64,000 nt of DNA from an uncultured delta proteobacterium (GCA_903911145.1 CAIWCD010000016.1:1-64000), one strand, 5' to 3'. Shown: positions 15,483 through 23,978, counted from the stretch's first letter. Numbers and translations: made by a program. Notes: generated by a model from the letters alone, not told the origin.

Positions 15483-17174
15483 GTGATCGCAAGCGCCCTG
15501 CCCGCTCTCGCTGCACTGCTCCTCGCTGCGCCCGGCGTGCCCGACGCGCCGCCCGCCACGCCGCCACCAGCGGCCTCGAACTCCGCGACGTCACCGAGCG
15601 CAGCGCATGCGCCCGCAAAGTCTCGCGCAGCCGGAAAGGGGACCCGCTCGCAGGGGAAGTCGACGCCGCTCGCAGCGCCGGCACCAGCGCCGCTCTGCAC
15701 CGGAGACTATGCGGACGCTCTTCCCCCGGAGATCGCAGCCCGCGCGGCAGACGAAGAGGGAGCGAAGTCGCCGTTCGTCTTCGCGGTTCGCTCGATTGCG
15801 ACGTACGAGCACGTCTACTACGGACGCGATGGAAAGCTGCACAAGCAGTACCTGCGCGCGGTCGCGCATGGGACCGGGTTCGCGTGGAAGGTCATCAACG
15901 GCGAGACCTATCTGGTGACGAACGAACACGTCGCGAGCCGGCCTGATGTCACCGACGATGATCACACCGTCGAGGGAATTCCCTCCGGCAGCAAGAAGGT
16001 GCGCGAGCAGCTGAAGATCGTGAAGGACGAGAGCGACGACTACGAGCCGGGGCACATCGCGCTCACCAAGGTGCTCTCGGATCCGGCCGCGGATATCGCG
16101 GTGCTCAAAGCGAAGAAGGTGCTGCCGCTGATGCCGTTCCGCTTCGGCCGCTCGAGTGCGCTGCGCGCGGGCAATCTCGTGCAGGTGCGCGGCTTCCCTC
16201 TGGGCGTGTTCACGGCGCTCTCTGGCGGCAAGGTGGTCAACCCCTACGCGCAGGATTCCGACAAGGCGTGGAACCACGTCGACTTCGTCATCGATGCGCT
16301 GCTCTCGAGCGGCAACAGCGGCTCGCCCGTGTTCGCCATCTCGTGCCACACGGGAGAGCCGGAGCTCGTTGGCGTCTTTCATGCGGGATACACGGACGCC
16401 GCTGCGCTCAATGTGGTGGTCGGCATCGATCAGCTGAAAGAAGAGTTCGAGACGTTTCGCGTGCCCAAGCGCGAACCGGTGGGACTGCGCGCAGAGCTGA
16501 CGGCCGCCGATCGCGATCGCATGGTGCAGGCGCTTTTCGCGGAGCCGTCCCGCTCTCTGACCATCCCGTTCGCCTCCCGCGCGGTCCGCGTGCAGCTCGT
16601 CGATCCGGAGACGCTGCGCTTTTCGATTCTCACCGAGGAGTATCCGCTGCTGGTTCAGGAGGCGATGGCGGTGATCGATCACTCGCGCGCCGGACTCGGG
16701 ATCCTCGACCAGGTCGGTCTGCCCGCAAACGACCAGATCGTCGACCTGCCGGCGAGCGCCCTTGATGAGGATGCGCGTGAGCATTTCGAGCGGTTGCAGG
16801 ATCTGCTCTGGCGGCAGCTCGTGGCGGTGGTCGAGTATCGGCAGCTCGCCGCGAAGGCCCACAGCTCGGCAGAGGCGTTCTCGTCCGCGCAGGAGCTGGC
16901 CACGCGCATCAAGCGGCGCGTCGGAGATCAGAAGGATCTGCTCGGACTCTGCGCGTACGACGCGGATCAGGCGGGAGTGCCGGCAGCGAAGGCGACCACG
17001 GTTGGAACGGCGGCGAGCGGAGACGCGATCGCGATCCCGACCGCTCCTGGCGCGGGGGCGAGCGCCGGAGCGCCCGACACGGGAGAGTCTGCGCATTCTG
17101 CCGGCCGCACAACTTCGCCCGTACCCGCCACCGGGACGACAGCCAACGCAGCCGCGCACTCGAGCGAACACTGA
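15483..17174 (+). CDS. Exported trypsin-like serine protease with helical C-terminal region
   Basis: A 563-residue protein: hydrophobic leader (A-L-P-A-L-A-A-L-L-L-A-A-P), a Pro/Ala/Ser-rich spacer to ~70, then a chymotrypsin-fold protease domain with H149 (T-N-E-H-V), D204 (A-D-I-A-V-L) and S279 (S-G-N-S-G-S-P). After the protease comes a region without a recognised fold (~330-510) and a low-complexity Ala/Thr/Gly tail. No PDZ domain is visible, so it is HtrA-like only in the catalytic domain. The start is uncertain: GTG at 15483 places the leader at the N-terminus; a TTG at 15447 is the alternative. Its stop overlaps the next reading frame (CTGA at 17171-17174). The substrate is unknown. 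Confidence 0.75.
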   Translation: MIASALPALAALLLAAPGVPDAPPATPPPAASNSATSPSAAHAPAKSRAAGKGTRSQGKSTPLAAPAPAPLCTGDYADALPPEIAARAADEEGAKSPFVFAVRSIATYEHVYYGRDGKLHKQYLRAVAHGTGFAWKVINGETYLVTNEHVASRPDVTDDDHTVEGIPSGSKKVREQLKIVKDESDDYEPGHIALTKVLSDPAADIAVLKAKKVLPLMPFRFGRSSALRAGNLVQVRGFPLGVFTALSGGKVVNPYAQDSDKAWNHVDFVIDALLSSGNSGSPVFAISCHTGEPELVGVFHAGYTDAAALNVVVGIDQLKEEFETFRVPKREPVGLRAELTAADRDRMVQALFAEPSRSLTIPFASRAVRVQLVDPETLRFSILTEEYPLLVQEAMAVIDHSRAGLGILDQVGLPANDQIVDLPASALDEDAREHFERLQDLLWRQLVAVVEYRQLAAKAHSSAEAFSSAQELATRIKRRVGDQKDLLGLCAYDADQAGVPAAKATTVGTAASGDAIAIPTAPGAGASAGAPDTGESAHSAGRTTSPVPATGTTANAAAHSSEH

Positions 17175-17977
17175 GCGCAGACGAGGCCACCTTCGCGCAG
17201 CGACTCGCCGACACGAGGCCGCTGCTGCTCGACGCAGCGATGGGAACGGCGCTGCTCGCGCGCGGGCTCGCGCTCTCGCAGGAAGACGCGATCTCGTGGA
17301 CGCTCACACATCCCGACGAGGTCGCGGCGGTGCACCGCTCGCACGTGGAGGCCGGAGCGGAACTGCTGCTCGCAAACACGTTCGGCGCGCGCGCTCCGAC
17401 GGGTGAAGAAGCAAGAGCAGCGGTCCACCTCGCAAGAGAAAGTGGCGCGCGCTGGGTCGCGGTTGCGCTGTGGCCAGGATTGCGCGAGACCGCTCTGGGA
17501 GCGGCCGTGCGCGTTTCTGCGGATTGCGGTGCCGACGCGATCTGGTTGGAGACGGCGATGAGTTCCGCGCACGCCGAGCGCGCGTTGCAGATCGCGCGCG
17601 AGGAGACGTCGCTGCCCGTCGCAGTCTCGTTCGCCTTCGCCGCGTTCTCTGGCGCGCCTGACCTCGTCGCGTCCGCACCTGCGCAACTCGCGCGGCTCGC
17701 GGACGCCGGCGCCGCGATCGTCGGCATCAACTGCGGACCATGGGACGCTCCGTCTGCGCCCTCGCTCGCTGCGCTCACACGAGAGATCGCAAGTCAGATG
17801 TCTGTTCCCTTCGCGCTCAAACCGGACAGCGGATCGTGCGCAAGTCCGCTCTGGGCACGGCTCATCGCCTCATGCGTGGAGAGCGGCGCGCGGCTTGTCG
17901 GCGGCTGTTGCGCAACCCGCGCGGAGCATCTGCGCGCCCTGAACTCTGCCCTGTTCGCCGAGAATCCTCGCGCCTAG
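17171..17977 (+). CDS. Homocysteine S-methyltransferase-family protein, probable non-ATG start
   Basis: A TIM-barrel protein of the homocysteine S-methyltransferase (Pfam S-methyl_trans) family, which in relatives moves a methyl group to homocysteine to give methionine. The zinc-binding cysteines are present: V-G-I-N-C and the pair in V-G-G-C-C-A-T. The first canonical start is ATG at 17240, but the family's N-terminal L-L-L-D-A-A-M-G-T lies across that point; the residues before the ATG (R-P-L-L-L-D-A-A) fit the family and are in frame. No ATG, GTG or TTG occurs upstream in this frame; a CTG at 17171 overlaps the previous stop (CTGA) and is my choice. Length is then 268 residues, short for the family (~300). 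Confidence 0.65.
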   Translation: MSADEATFAQRLADTRPLLLDAAMGTALLARGLALSQEDAISWTLTHPDEVAAVHRSHVEAGAELLLANTFGARAPTGEEARAAVHLARESGARWVAVALWPGLRETALGAAVRVSADCGADAIWLETAMSSAHAERALQIAREETSLPVAVSFAFAAFSGAPDLVASAPAQLARLADAGAAIVGINCGPWDAPSAPSLAALTREIASQMSVPFALKPDSGSCASPLWARLIASCVESGARLVGGCCATRAEHLRALNSALFAENPRA

Positions 17978-17995
17978 CACCAGGCAGAAGCGCCC

Positions 17996-18457
17996 TTACG
18001 GCAGCTCGAGCGGAACGATGGAGAGTTGCGCGGGCGCCTGCTCCGGCGGGCCTTGCGCGCAGTGGTACATGTCGAGAAAGAGCGTCCGATCGCCATCGCC
18101 GCAGGAAACGATCACCGCCTCGACGATGTGAAAGTCTGGCTCGCCACGAGCCAGCGGCCGCCCCGGATCAAGCTGCTGCAGTTGTCGCGGATCGTCATCC
18201 GACGCAGGCTCACTGCGCGCCCCCGCCGCCGAGCGGGAAACGATGCGCACGGGTGAGCCATCCGGACAGCGCAGACGGCTGAGCCAGAGCTGCTCGCCCG
18301 GTGGCATGCAGACCTCGACGGCGTCCGATCGTTGGAGTGCAAACGATCTGTTCACGACGCCCGCAGGCACATGCGCGCACGACGGGAGCAGCGCAAGCGC
18401 AAGCGCGACGCCAGTGCGCGCGGAGGCGGCCGCGCTATCCGACAATATCTTCTCCAC
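17996..18457 (-). CDS. Putative lipoprotein of unknown function
   Basis: A 153-residue protein not recognised by family. After a short charged start there is a hydrophobic stretch ending in L-L-P-S-C-A, a plausible lipobox, so it is probably a small lipoprotein. Two or three further cysteines (V-C-M-P-P-G, L-R-C-P-D-G, V-S-C-G-D-G, Y-H-C) could form disulfides. It carries one copy of the TTKG-N4-CMAA dyad element, read as S-F-A-L-Q-R-S. Its 5' end overlaps the 3' end of the upstream reductase gene by 23 bp, so co-expression is likely. Confidence 0.55.
   Translation of the reverse strand: MEKILSDSAAASARTGVALALALLPSCAHVPAGVVNRSFALQRSDAVEVCMPPGEQLWLSRLRCPDGSPVRIVSRSAAGARSEPASDDDPRQLQQLDPGRPLARGEPDFHIVEAVIVSCGDGDRTLFLDMYHCAQGPPEQAPAQLSIVPLELP
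18327..18348. repeat. Dyad element, single unit (copy at 18.3 kb)
   Basis: GATCGTTGG-AGTG-CAAACGATC: 9-bp arms around a 4-base centre, 8 of 9 positions complementary. It matches the arms and centre of the arrays at 21.3, 26.1, 57.8 and 60.3 kb. Here it is inside the small lipoprotein gene, in a different reading frame from the copies in lpxK and the PPC-domain lipoprotein. Confidence 0.75.
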
Positions 18458-19250
18458 CGTCGACGCCGAGCGTGTTGCCCGTCAGCCACGCGGCCCGCGG
18501 ATCGGTCAGCAGCGCGAGCAGGCGCGCAACGTCCTCGGGCGTCGTCAGTCGTCCGCTCGGATTGCGGCCCTTCGCGAGCTCGATCATCTTCTCGTTCCCG
18601 GGGATCTTGCGCAGCGCCGGCGTGTCGGTCACCCCCGCGCGCACGGCGTTCACCGCAATCCCGCGTGGCGCCAACTCGAGCGCCAGCTGGCGGCAATGAG
18701 ATTCCAGAGCAGCCTTCGCGGCCGAGACTGCGCCGTACGACGGCCAGACGCGCGTGCTGCCACTCGAGGTCATCGCGAAGACGCGGCCGCCCTGCCCGAG
18801 CAGTCCACGCATCACCAGATCGCGCGTCCAGTAGACGAGGCTGTTGGCCATCACATCGAGCGTCATCTCAAACTGCGCCCGCGTCAGGTTCTCCTCGGGC
18901 TTGTCGCTGGCGAAGGACTTGAGCGCACCAAACGCGAGCGAGTGCAGCAGCAGTCCCACTGCGGGAGCTGCTTCCTTTTCGGAAGTATCTTTCTTCTGGG
19001 AAGTGACTTCCTTTTCGATCTCCGCGAGCACCTCCGCCCGTGCTTCATCAGACGCGGCGTTGACGTTGAAGAAGACCGCGCGCCCGCCTGCCTGCTCGAT
19101 CCCCCGCTTTGCCGAGGCGACGAGCTCGTGCGTACTCCGCCGATCGAGGTGCACTCCGAAGATGTCGAAGCCTGCACGCGCGAGCTCCGCGCCGCACGCC
19201 GCACCAAAGCCGCTCGATGCACCGAGGATGACCGCCCACGGACGCGACAT
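18435..19250 (-). CDS. Short-chain dehydrogenase, enoyl-ACP reductase (FabL/FabI)-like
   Basis: A 271-residue NAD(P)H-dependent short-chain dehydrogenase. It has an N-terminal G-A-S-S-G-F-G nucleotide motif and a catalytic tyrosine and lysine separated by six residues (Y-G-A-V-S-A-A-K), the Y-x6-K spacing of enoyl-ACP reductases, not the Y-x3-K of most SDRs; V-D-G-G near the end is also typical. The likely role is the last reduction of fatty-acid elongation, FabL being the closest type by motif. An 18-residue hydrophilic insert (about 78-96, E-K-E-V-T-S / Q-K-K-D-T-S / E-K-E-A-A-P) is an in-frame tandem repeat foreign to the fold. The start at 19250 has GAGGAG upstream. Followed by the small lipoprotein gene. 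Confidence 0.8.
   Translation of the reverse strand: MSRPWAVILGASSGFGAACGAELARAGFDIFGVHLDRRSTHELVASAKRGIEQAGGRAVFFNVNAASDEARAEVLAEIEKEVTSQKKDTSEKEAAPAVGLLLHSLAFGALKSFASDKPEENLTRAQFEMTLDVMANSLVYWTRDLVMRGLLGQGGRVFAMTSSGSTRVWPSYGAVSAAKAALESHCRQLALELAPRGIAVNAVRAGVTDTPALRKIPGNEKMIELAKGRNPSGRLTTPEDVARLLALLTDPRAAWLTGNTLGVDGGEDIVG
18963..19016. repeat. Three 18-bp palindromic units inside the enoyl reductase gene
   Basis: Three consecutive 18-bp units (18963-18980, 18981-18998, 18999-19016), each a dyad GGRAG-N3-CTTYC plus a 5-base T/C-rich spacer; the third has a perfect 13-bp palindrome GGAAGTGACTTCC. The stretch is much richer in A/T than the gene around it and translates on the minus strand to three related hexapeptides. 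A single similar palindrome (GGAAGTTGCTTCC) occurs at 49837-49849 in the MAPEG gene. Confidence 0.75.
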
Positions 19251-19406
19251 GAATTGCTCCTCTCGAAAAGGGACGCCTCTGTAACAAAGGCCGGCGCGCG
19301 CCTCAAGGCGGGCCGCAAGAGAAGAGAGTGAACAGAGACAAAGTTCATGCATAGTGCGCCGCGCTCGGAGCGCCTCTTTGACGTGCGCGAGAGGGAGAGA
19401 AGATCG

Positions 19407-21329
19407 ATGTCGACGACGATGCGCTGGAAGATGCTCACGCTCGCGACCGCGCTGGTGGCGGCCTGCAGCGATTCGACTCCGAAGGTTGTGCCTGTACCCG
19501 AGTGGACGCCGCTCACCTCGTCGTGCGGCGGAACCGATGAGCCGCGCTGCATGCTGCCCTGGCCGTCGAGCGCATTTCTCACCACCGACACGACCACCGA
19601 GACCGGCTTTCGCGTCAACGTCGAGACCGCCGCCACTCCCCAACCGGACGATCCGAGCAGCCTCAACCGGGCCGACGGCTTCTCACGCCTGACGCCGCTC
19701 GCAACAGGCTTCACCTCGGATGTCGATCCCGCCACCGTCGGCGACGGCCTCGCGCGGGTCTTCAATGCGCAACCCGGCTCCATGTTCGGCAATGAGATCC
19801 CGGTCGGCATCCGCCTCGTGCGCGGAGTGAACAACGGCGTCAAGGAGGCGATGCTGGTGATCACGCCCAAGCGCGTGCTCGCCGCTGCATCGATCCACCT
19901 CGCGGTCGTCGTCGACTCGGTCCGCCGGCCCGATGGCACGAGCTTTCAAGCGTCGCGCACGACGCTGGTTTCGCTCGGCCTCGCAGCGCCGACGACGCCG
20001 GCCGAGACAGCGCTCTTCGCGCACTACACCAATGCCCGCGAACTGCTGGCGATGCAGAAAATCGATCCCGCTCACGTGCTGCGCCTCTGGGATTTCGTTA
20101 CGCGCTCAACGATGGACGCGACCAATCGGCTGCTCCCGATGCGCGCCGCCGCCGAGGCCGCGGTGAGGGCCGGCACGGTCGGCGTGGTCATCGATTCGAC
20201 GGGCGGGAGTACCGCGAACATCGCGGTGGTCGTGCTCGGACACCTCACGGGCATGCCGAACTTCCTCTCTGCCGAGGATCAGACCGGACACCTGACCTAC
20301 GACTCGAGCGGCGTTCCGGTTGCGCATGGCGTTCGCGATGTTCCGTTCCGCGTCATGCTGCCGCGTGCGACGCGCGACTATCCACTCGTCATCTACGGCC
20401 ACGGCACCGGCGGCGACTACAACGATGACTCCTTCGACGACGGCCTCGCCGGCGCGGGAATCGCGAAGATCGGATTCGATTTCCTCGGCTGGACGGGCAA
20501 CTCGATCATCGCGACAGTGATCGGCCTCTTGCGCACCATCGAGGGCTCCGACCACTCGACCGCCCACTTGCTGCAGGCCCACGCGAACATCGCCGCGATC
20601 GAGGCGATCCTTCCGGGGGCCTTGAGCGACGCGCTCGCGCAGGCCCTCACGACGGCTGTGCCGGGAACGCCCGCGCTCAAGCCGAACATGACGCAGCTTC
20701 TGTATGCGGGCGGCTCGCTCGGCGGAACGATGGGACTCGTGCATGTCAGCGTCGATCGCGCGCGCATCCGCGCGGGCGTGCTCAATGTGCCGGGCACCGC
20801 GTGGACACAGTTCATCGCGCTCTCCGACATCGTCAATCTCGCGCGGGATGCGTGGCCGAGCGCGAAGGGCGGCGCGGTCAACCTCGACCTCCAGCTCGCC
20901 ACCTCGCAGACCGCTTGGGACGACGTCGATGGCGCGAACTGGGTCGATGCGCTGCCGACGCCGGTGCCGCCGTGCCTCATCCAGGAAGACATCGGCGATC
21001 CGGTGCTGCCCAACATCGGCAACGAACTCGTCGCTGTCTCGCTCGGCGCAGTACAGGTGGGCGTGCCGCTGCGTGTGCTGCCGGGCCTTGCGCACGTCGA
21101 GGAGGCGGTCGCGCAGTCCGGCCTGCAGCAGTTCCACGACACCTGCGGCGTCGACGATTGCCTGCACCGATTCGCGCAGAGCAATTCGCTCGCGGGTCAG
21201 GCCGCGCGAGAGCAGATCGGGACGTTTCTCGTCACGTCGCTGCTCGGGATCCCGCGCGTGATCGTTCCGTCGATCTGCACGGCCAATGTGCCCGACGGGA
21301 GCTGCGACTTCTCGCGCGCGCCGTTCTAG
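19407..21329 (+). CDS. Lipoprotein with alpha/beta-hydrolase domain
   Basis: A 640-residue exported protein. The leader ends in L-V-A-A-C-S, a lipobox, so the protein is probably a lipoprotein. The middle and C-terminal part reads as an alpha/beta-hydrolase: P-L-V-I-Y-G-H-G-T-G-G (oxyanion loop), a nucleophile elbow G-G-S-L-G-G (GxSxG), and a late histidine in L-A-H-V-E-E; an aspartate in D-I-G-D-P-V is a candidate acid. The N-terminal ~270 residues resemble the large exported hydrolase-like lipoproteins common in myxobacteria (C-M-L-P-W-P-S-S-A-F at the start). The substrate is unknown. The ATG at 19407 follows a purine-rich GGGAGAGAAG. The stop codon lies at the edge of a dyad array. Confidence 0.7.
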   Translation: MSTTMRWKMLTLATALVAACSDSTPKVVPVPEWTPLTSSCGGTDEPRCMLPWPSSAFLTTDTTTETGFRVNVETAATPQPDDPSSLNRADGFSRLTPLATGFTSDVDPATVGDGLARVFNAQPGSMFGNEIPVGIRLVRGVNNGVKEAMLVITPKRVLAAASIHLAVVVDSVRRPDGTSFQASRTTLVSLGLAAPTTPAETALFAHYTNARELLAMQKIDPAHVLRLWDFVTRSTMDATNRLLPMRAAAEAAVRAGTVGVVIDSTGGSTANIAVVVLGHLTGMPNFLSAEDQTGHLTYDSSGVPVAHGVRDVPFRVMLPRATRDYPLVIYGHGTGGDYNDDSFDDGLAGAGIAKIGFDFLGWTGNSIIATVIGLLRTIEGSDHSTAHLLQAHANIAAIEAILPGALSDALAQALTTAVPGTPALKPNMTQLLYAGGSLGGTMGLVHVSVDRARIRAGVLNVPGTAWTQFIALSDIVNLARDAWPSAKGGAVNLDLQLATSQTAWDDVDGANWVDALPTPVPPCLIQEDIGDPVLPNIGNELVAVSLGAVQVGVPLRVLPGLAHVEEAVAQSGLQQFHDTCGVDDCLHRFAQSNSLAGQAAREQIGTFLVTSLLGIPRVIVPSICTANVPDGSCDFSRAPF

Positions 21330-21366
21330 ATCGTTTGAGTGCCAATGATTTGAGTGCAAACTATCT
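21328..21366. repeat. Dyad array, two units, filling a convergent gene gap
   Basis: Two TTTG-AGTG-CMAA dyads exactly 15 bp apart (21334 and 21349), with outer arms AGATCG and CTATCT. The array occupies all 31 bp between the hydrolase stop (21327-21329) and the TlpA-like gene stop (21361-21363, minus strand); both TAG stops sit on its edges. Candidate roles are a bidirectional terminator or protein-binding site; T-runs are absent. Confidence 0.8.
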
Positions 21367-21933
21367 GGCGGCGAGAGCTTCGTCGAGCACGCGACGCAGC
21401 TCGCGCTCTTCGCTCGCATCAAGCACGCCGACGCGGCGCCAGATGATGCGCCTGTCCCGGCCCACCACCAGCATGGTCGGGAGGGACTCGACGTGGAACG
21501 CATCCTGCGCGCCGCCGTTGTCGAGCGCGACCGGGAACGAGAGCTGGTTCTGCAGCAGGAACTCCTGCACCTGCGGCTCGCGATTGGCGTCGTCGTTGTC
21601 CGTGTCGATGGAGAAGAGCTCGACACCGCGCGAAGAGTAGTCGCGCAACACGTGCTGTACGCGCGGCATGCTCGCGCGACAGGGCGCGCACCAGGTGGCC
21701 CAGAAGTCGACGATGGTGATCGTGTTGTCCTTCAGCTCCTGCTTCGTCTTGCCATCGAGCAGCGGCAGCATCACTTGCGGCGCGCGGTCGAGCGCCCCCT
21801 TGCGATGGTCCTTGTAGAGCGCAAGCCCGAGGATGATCGCAGCGGACGCGATGATGAGCGCCCAGAACGGGACGGGCGGCGAAGAGGATTCGGGCACGGC
21901 GCGCACGATGGGCAAGAGGCCGCGCGGCGTCAA
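21361..21933 (-). CDS. TlpA/ResA-like membrane-anchored thioredoxin
   Basis: A 190-residue protein with one N-terminal membrane segment (about 22-39, F-W-A-L-I-I-A-S-A-A-I-I-L-G-L-A-L-Y) and a periplasmic thioredoxin-fold domain. The redox motif is W-C-A-P-C in V-D-F-W-A-T-W-C-A-P-C, and the cis-proline is in L-P-T-M-L-V-V-G. The family works in disulfide reduction, for instance in cytochrome c maturation; no ccm or ccs genes are seen here, so its partner is unknown. It lies 36 bp downstream of a small membrane-anchored protein gene on the same strand, possibly an operon. Confidence 0.85.
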   Translation of the reverse strand: MTPRGLLPIVRAVPESSSPPVPFWALIIASAAIILGLALYKDHRKGALDRAPQVMLPLLDGKTKQELKDNTITIVDFWATWCAPCRASMPRVQHVLRDYSSRGVELFSIDTDNDDANREPQVQEFLLQNQLSFPVALDNGGAQDAFHVESLPTMLVVGRDRRIIWRRVGVLDASEERELRRVLDEALAAR

Positions 21934-21969
21934 GACATCGCGCGCTGCATTCGGCGACGCGAGGCGAAC

Positions 21970-22476
21970 TCAGCGGCCGTGCGCACGGCCCGCGATGAGA
22001 CGGTCGAGGCTCTGGCGCTCGCCATTCGTCAGCTGCTCGGCCGGCGGTGCGGCGACGATGTGGTCGTGAGCGGCGGCCGGATGTGCTGGCGCAACGCGCT
22101 GGATCGGGGAGACAGCTGCGGGTTCGGCACCGCTGGCATCGTTCGTCGCAGAATCGCTGCCGACCGCGCCAGGAGCGGCTGCACCGTTGCGGTAGCGCGC
22201 CTCGCCCAGGCGGGAGTTCGCGGATGCAGAGGGAGCGTGGGCGACCTCTTTGTGCGTGCCCTTGCGCAGCGACGGGCTCTCCGCCTCGCCTGCGTGCGCT
22301 CGTTTCTCCTCTGCCCACCGAAGCGCGGCGTGCGCGCTGCCAGAGACGGCGCGCGCTGCCGACTGCGGCAAGCCTTTCGCCTGCGCGCGCTGCCAGAGCG
22401 TGCGTCCGCTGAACGGGACCACGAAGAGCGCGGCGAACAGCGCGCCAGAGAGCGCCAGGGCGATGATGAGCTTCAT
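21970..22476 (-). CDS. Membrane-anchored hypothetical protein
   Basis: A 168-residue protein I do not recognise. It has one N-terminal hydrophobic segment (M-K-L-I-I-A-L-A-L-S-G-A-L-F-A-A-L-F) that could be a signal anchor, followed by an Ala/Ser/His-rich, low-complexity region and a short helical end (E-Q-L-T-N-G-E-R-Q-S-L-D-R-L-I). The start at 22476 was chosen because the hydrophobic segment begins there. It precedes the TlpA-like gene on the same strand and may be expressed with it. Divergent from mvaA. Confidence 0.5.
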   Translation of the reverse strand: MKLIIALALSGALFAALFVVPFSGRTLWQRAQAKGLPQSAARAVSGSAHAALRWAEEKRAHAGEAESPSLRKGTHKEVAHAPSASANSRLGEARYRNGAAAPGAVGSDSATNDASGAEPAAVSPIQRVAPAHPAAAHDHIVAAPPAEQLTNGERQSLDRLIAGRAHGR

Positions 22477-22620
22477 GCGCGCGAGGCTGGCACGCCGCGG
22501 CTTCCACCTCCACTTTCCGGCCGCGCCCGTTCTTCCCGCAAACTTCATCAACCCGGGCATCGCAGGCGGATACTCTCCATCACAGTGACTGCGCGCGTGC
22601 AGACGCCGCGAGGAGAATCG

Positions 22621-23961
22621 ATGGCCAAGGGGTCCCGACTTCCCGGCTTTCACAAGGCGAAGCTCTCTGAGCGTCTGCGGCGCCTCGCGGATGCGATCGA
22701 CTGCGACGAAGACGATCTCGCCGGTCTCGCCGAGAGTGCTTCCCTTCCCCTCGAGAACGCCGACGCGATGATCGAGAACGCGGTGGGCGTGCTCGGCCTG
22801 CCCGTCGGCATCGGTCTCAACTTCGTCATCGACGGCGAGGAGTTGCTCGTGCCGATGGCGGTCGAGGAGCCGTCGGTGATCGCGGCGGTGAGCCTCGCGG
22901 CCAAACTCGCGCGCGAAGGCGGCGGCTTCTTCACCGAGAGCGAAGCACCGCTGATGATCGGACAGGTCCAGATCACTCAATTGGCGAATCCGGACGAGGC
23001 GCGCAGCGCTCTGCTCGCGGCCAAGGAGCGGATCCTCACCGCGGCCAACGCGCTCCATCCCGCGATGCGCGCGCGCGGCGGAGGCGCGAAGGATCTCGAG
23101 GTGCGGCTGCTCGAGGTGCCGGAGCAGGTCGAGAAGACCAGTTTTCAAACGCAACTGATTGCCCACCTGCTCGTCGATACGCAGGAGGCGATGGGCGCGA
23201 ACCTCGTCAACACCATGTGCGAGGGGATCGCGCCGCTCTGCGAAAAGATCACAGGCGGCCGAGTGCGGCTGCGCATCCTCAGCAACCTCGCGGATCGGCG
23301 CCTGACGCGGGCGCGCGTGCGCATTCCCGTCGAGGCGCTCGCCGACTTCGGACTGACCGGAGCCGAGGTCGCACTCGGCATTTCCGAGGCGAGCCGCTTC
23401 GCCGATGCCGATCCCTATCGGGCCTGCACGCACAACAAGGGCGTGATGAACGGCGTCGACGCGGTGGCGATCGCGACGGGCAACGACTGGCGCGCGATCG
23501 AAGCGGGCGCGCACGCCTGGGCTGCGCGCTCGGGACACTACGCGCCTCTCTCACGCTGGTGGGTCGAGCCCGCTTCGGGCACGACCAGCGCGGCACTCAT
23601 CGGTTCCATCGAGTTGCCTCTGCAACTCGGCACGGTGGGCGGCGCCGTGAAGACGAATCCGCTCGTGCCCGTGCTCTTGCGGCTGCTGGGAAATCCGCCG
23701 GTGCGCAAGCTCTCGGGCGTGCTCGCCGCAGTTGGCCTCGCGCAGAATCTCGCAGCGCTGCGCGCACTCGGGACGGTCGGAATCCAGCGCGGACATATGG
23801 CGCTGCATGCGCGCAACCTCGCAGTCACCGCCGGTGCGCGCGGACGAGCAGTCGATGAGGTCGCGCGGCAGCTCGTCGCGTCGGGCGAGATCAAGCTTCA
23901 CCGCGCCGAGGAGATCGTCGCGAGTCTCGGGCGCGAATGGTCGGCCGCTGAGGGGCTCTGA
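22621..23961 (+). CDS. mvaA: Hydroxymethylglutaryl-CoA reductase, class II type
   Basis: A 446-residue HMG-CoA reductase. Class II features: the N-terminal G-F-H-K-x-S/K-x-x-E-R-L start, E-N-A-V-G-V-L-G-L-P-V-G-I-G-L-N-F with the catalytic glutamate, E-A-M-G-A-N-L-V-N-T-M, the lysine/aspartate region (A-T-G-N-D-W-R-A-I-E-A-G), and the late catalytic histidine in R-G-H-M-A-L-H-A-R-N-L. Class II enzymes were first known as mevalonate-degrading, but many bacteria use them for mevalonate synthesis. Here the next gene, 13 bp downstream, is a polyprenyl diphosphate synthase, so a biosynthetic role in isoprenoid supply is more likely. The ATG follows GAGGAG. Confidence 0.93.
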   Translation: MAKGSRLPGFHKAKLSERLRRLADAIDCDEDDLAGLAESASLPLENADAMIENAVGVLGLPVGIGLNFVIDGEELLVPMAVEEPSVIAAVSLAAKLAREGGGFFTESEAPLMIGQVQITQLANPDEARSALLAAKERILTAANALHPAMRARGGGAKDLEVRLLEVPEQVEKTSFQTQLIAHLLVDTQEAMGANLVNTMCEGIAPLCEKITGGRVRLRILSNLADRRLTRARVRIPVEALADFGLTGAEVALGISEASRFADADPYRACTHNKGVMNGVDAVAIATGNDWRAIEAGAHAWAARSGHYAPLSRWWVEPASGTTSAALIGSIELPLQLGTVGGAVKTNPLVPVLLRLLGNPPVRKLSGVLAAVGLAQNLAALRALGTVGIQRGHMALHARNLAVTAGARGRAVDEVARQLVASGEIKLHRAEEIVASLGREWSAAEGL

Positions 23962-23963
23962 CC

Positions 23964-23978
23964 TTGGTGTACGAATGA
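23964..23978. repeat. Possible degenerate dyad unit before the polyprenyl synthase start
   Basis: TTGG-TGTA-CGAATGA matches the unit at 26.06 kb in 13 of 15 positions. It fills the mvaA-polyprenyl synthase gap, and the ATG start of the latter lies within its right arm. With one arm mismatched it is a weak member of the family and could be chance. Confidence 0.35.
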
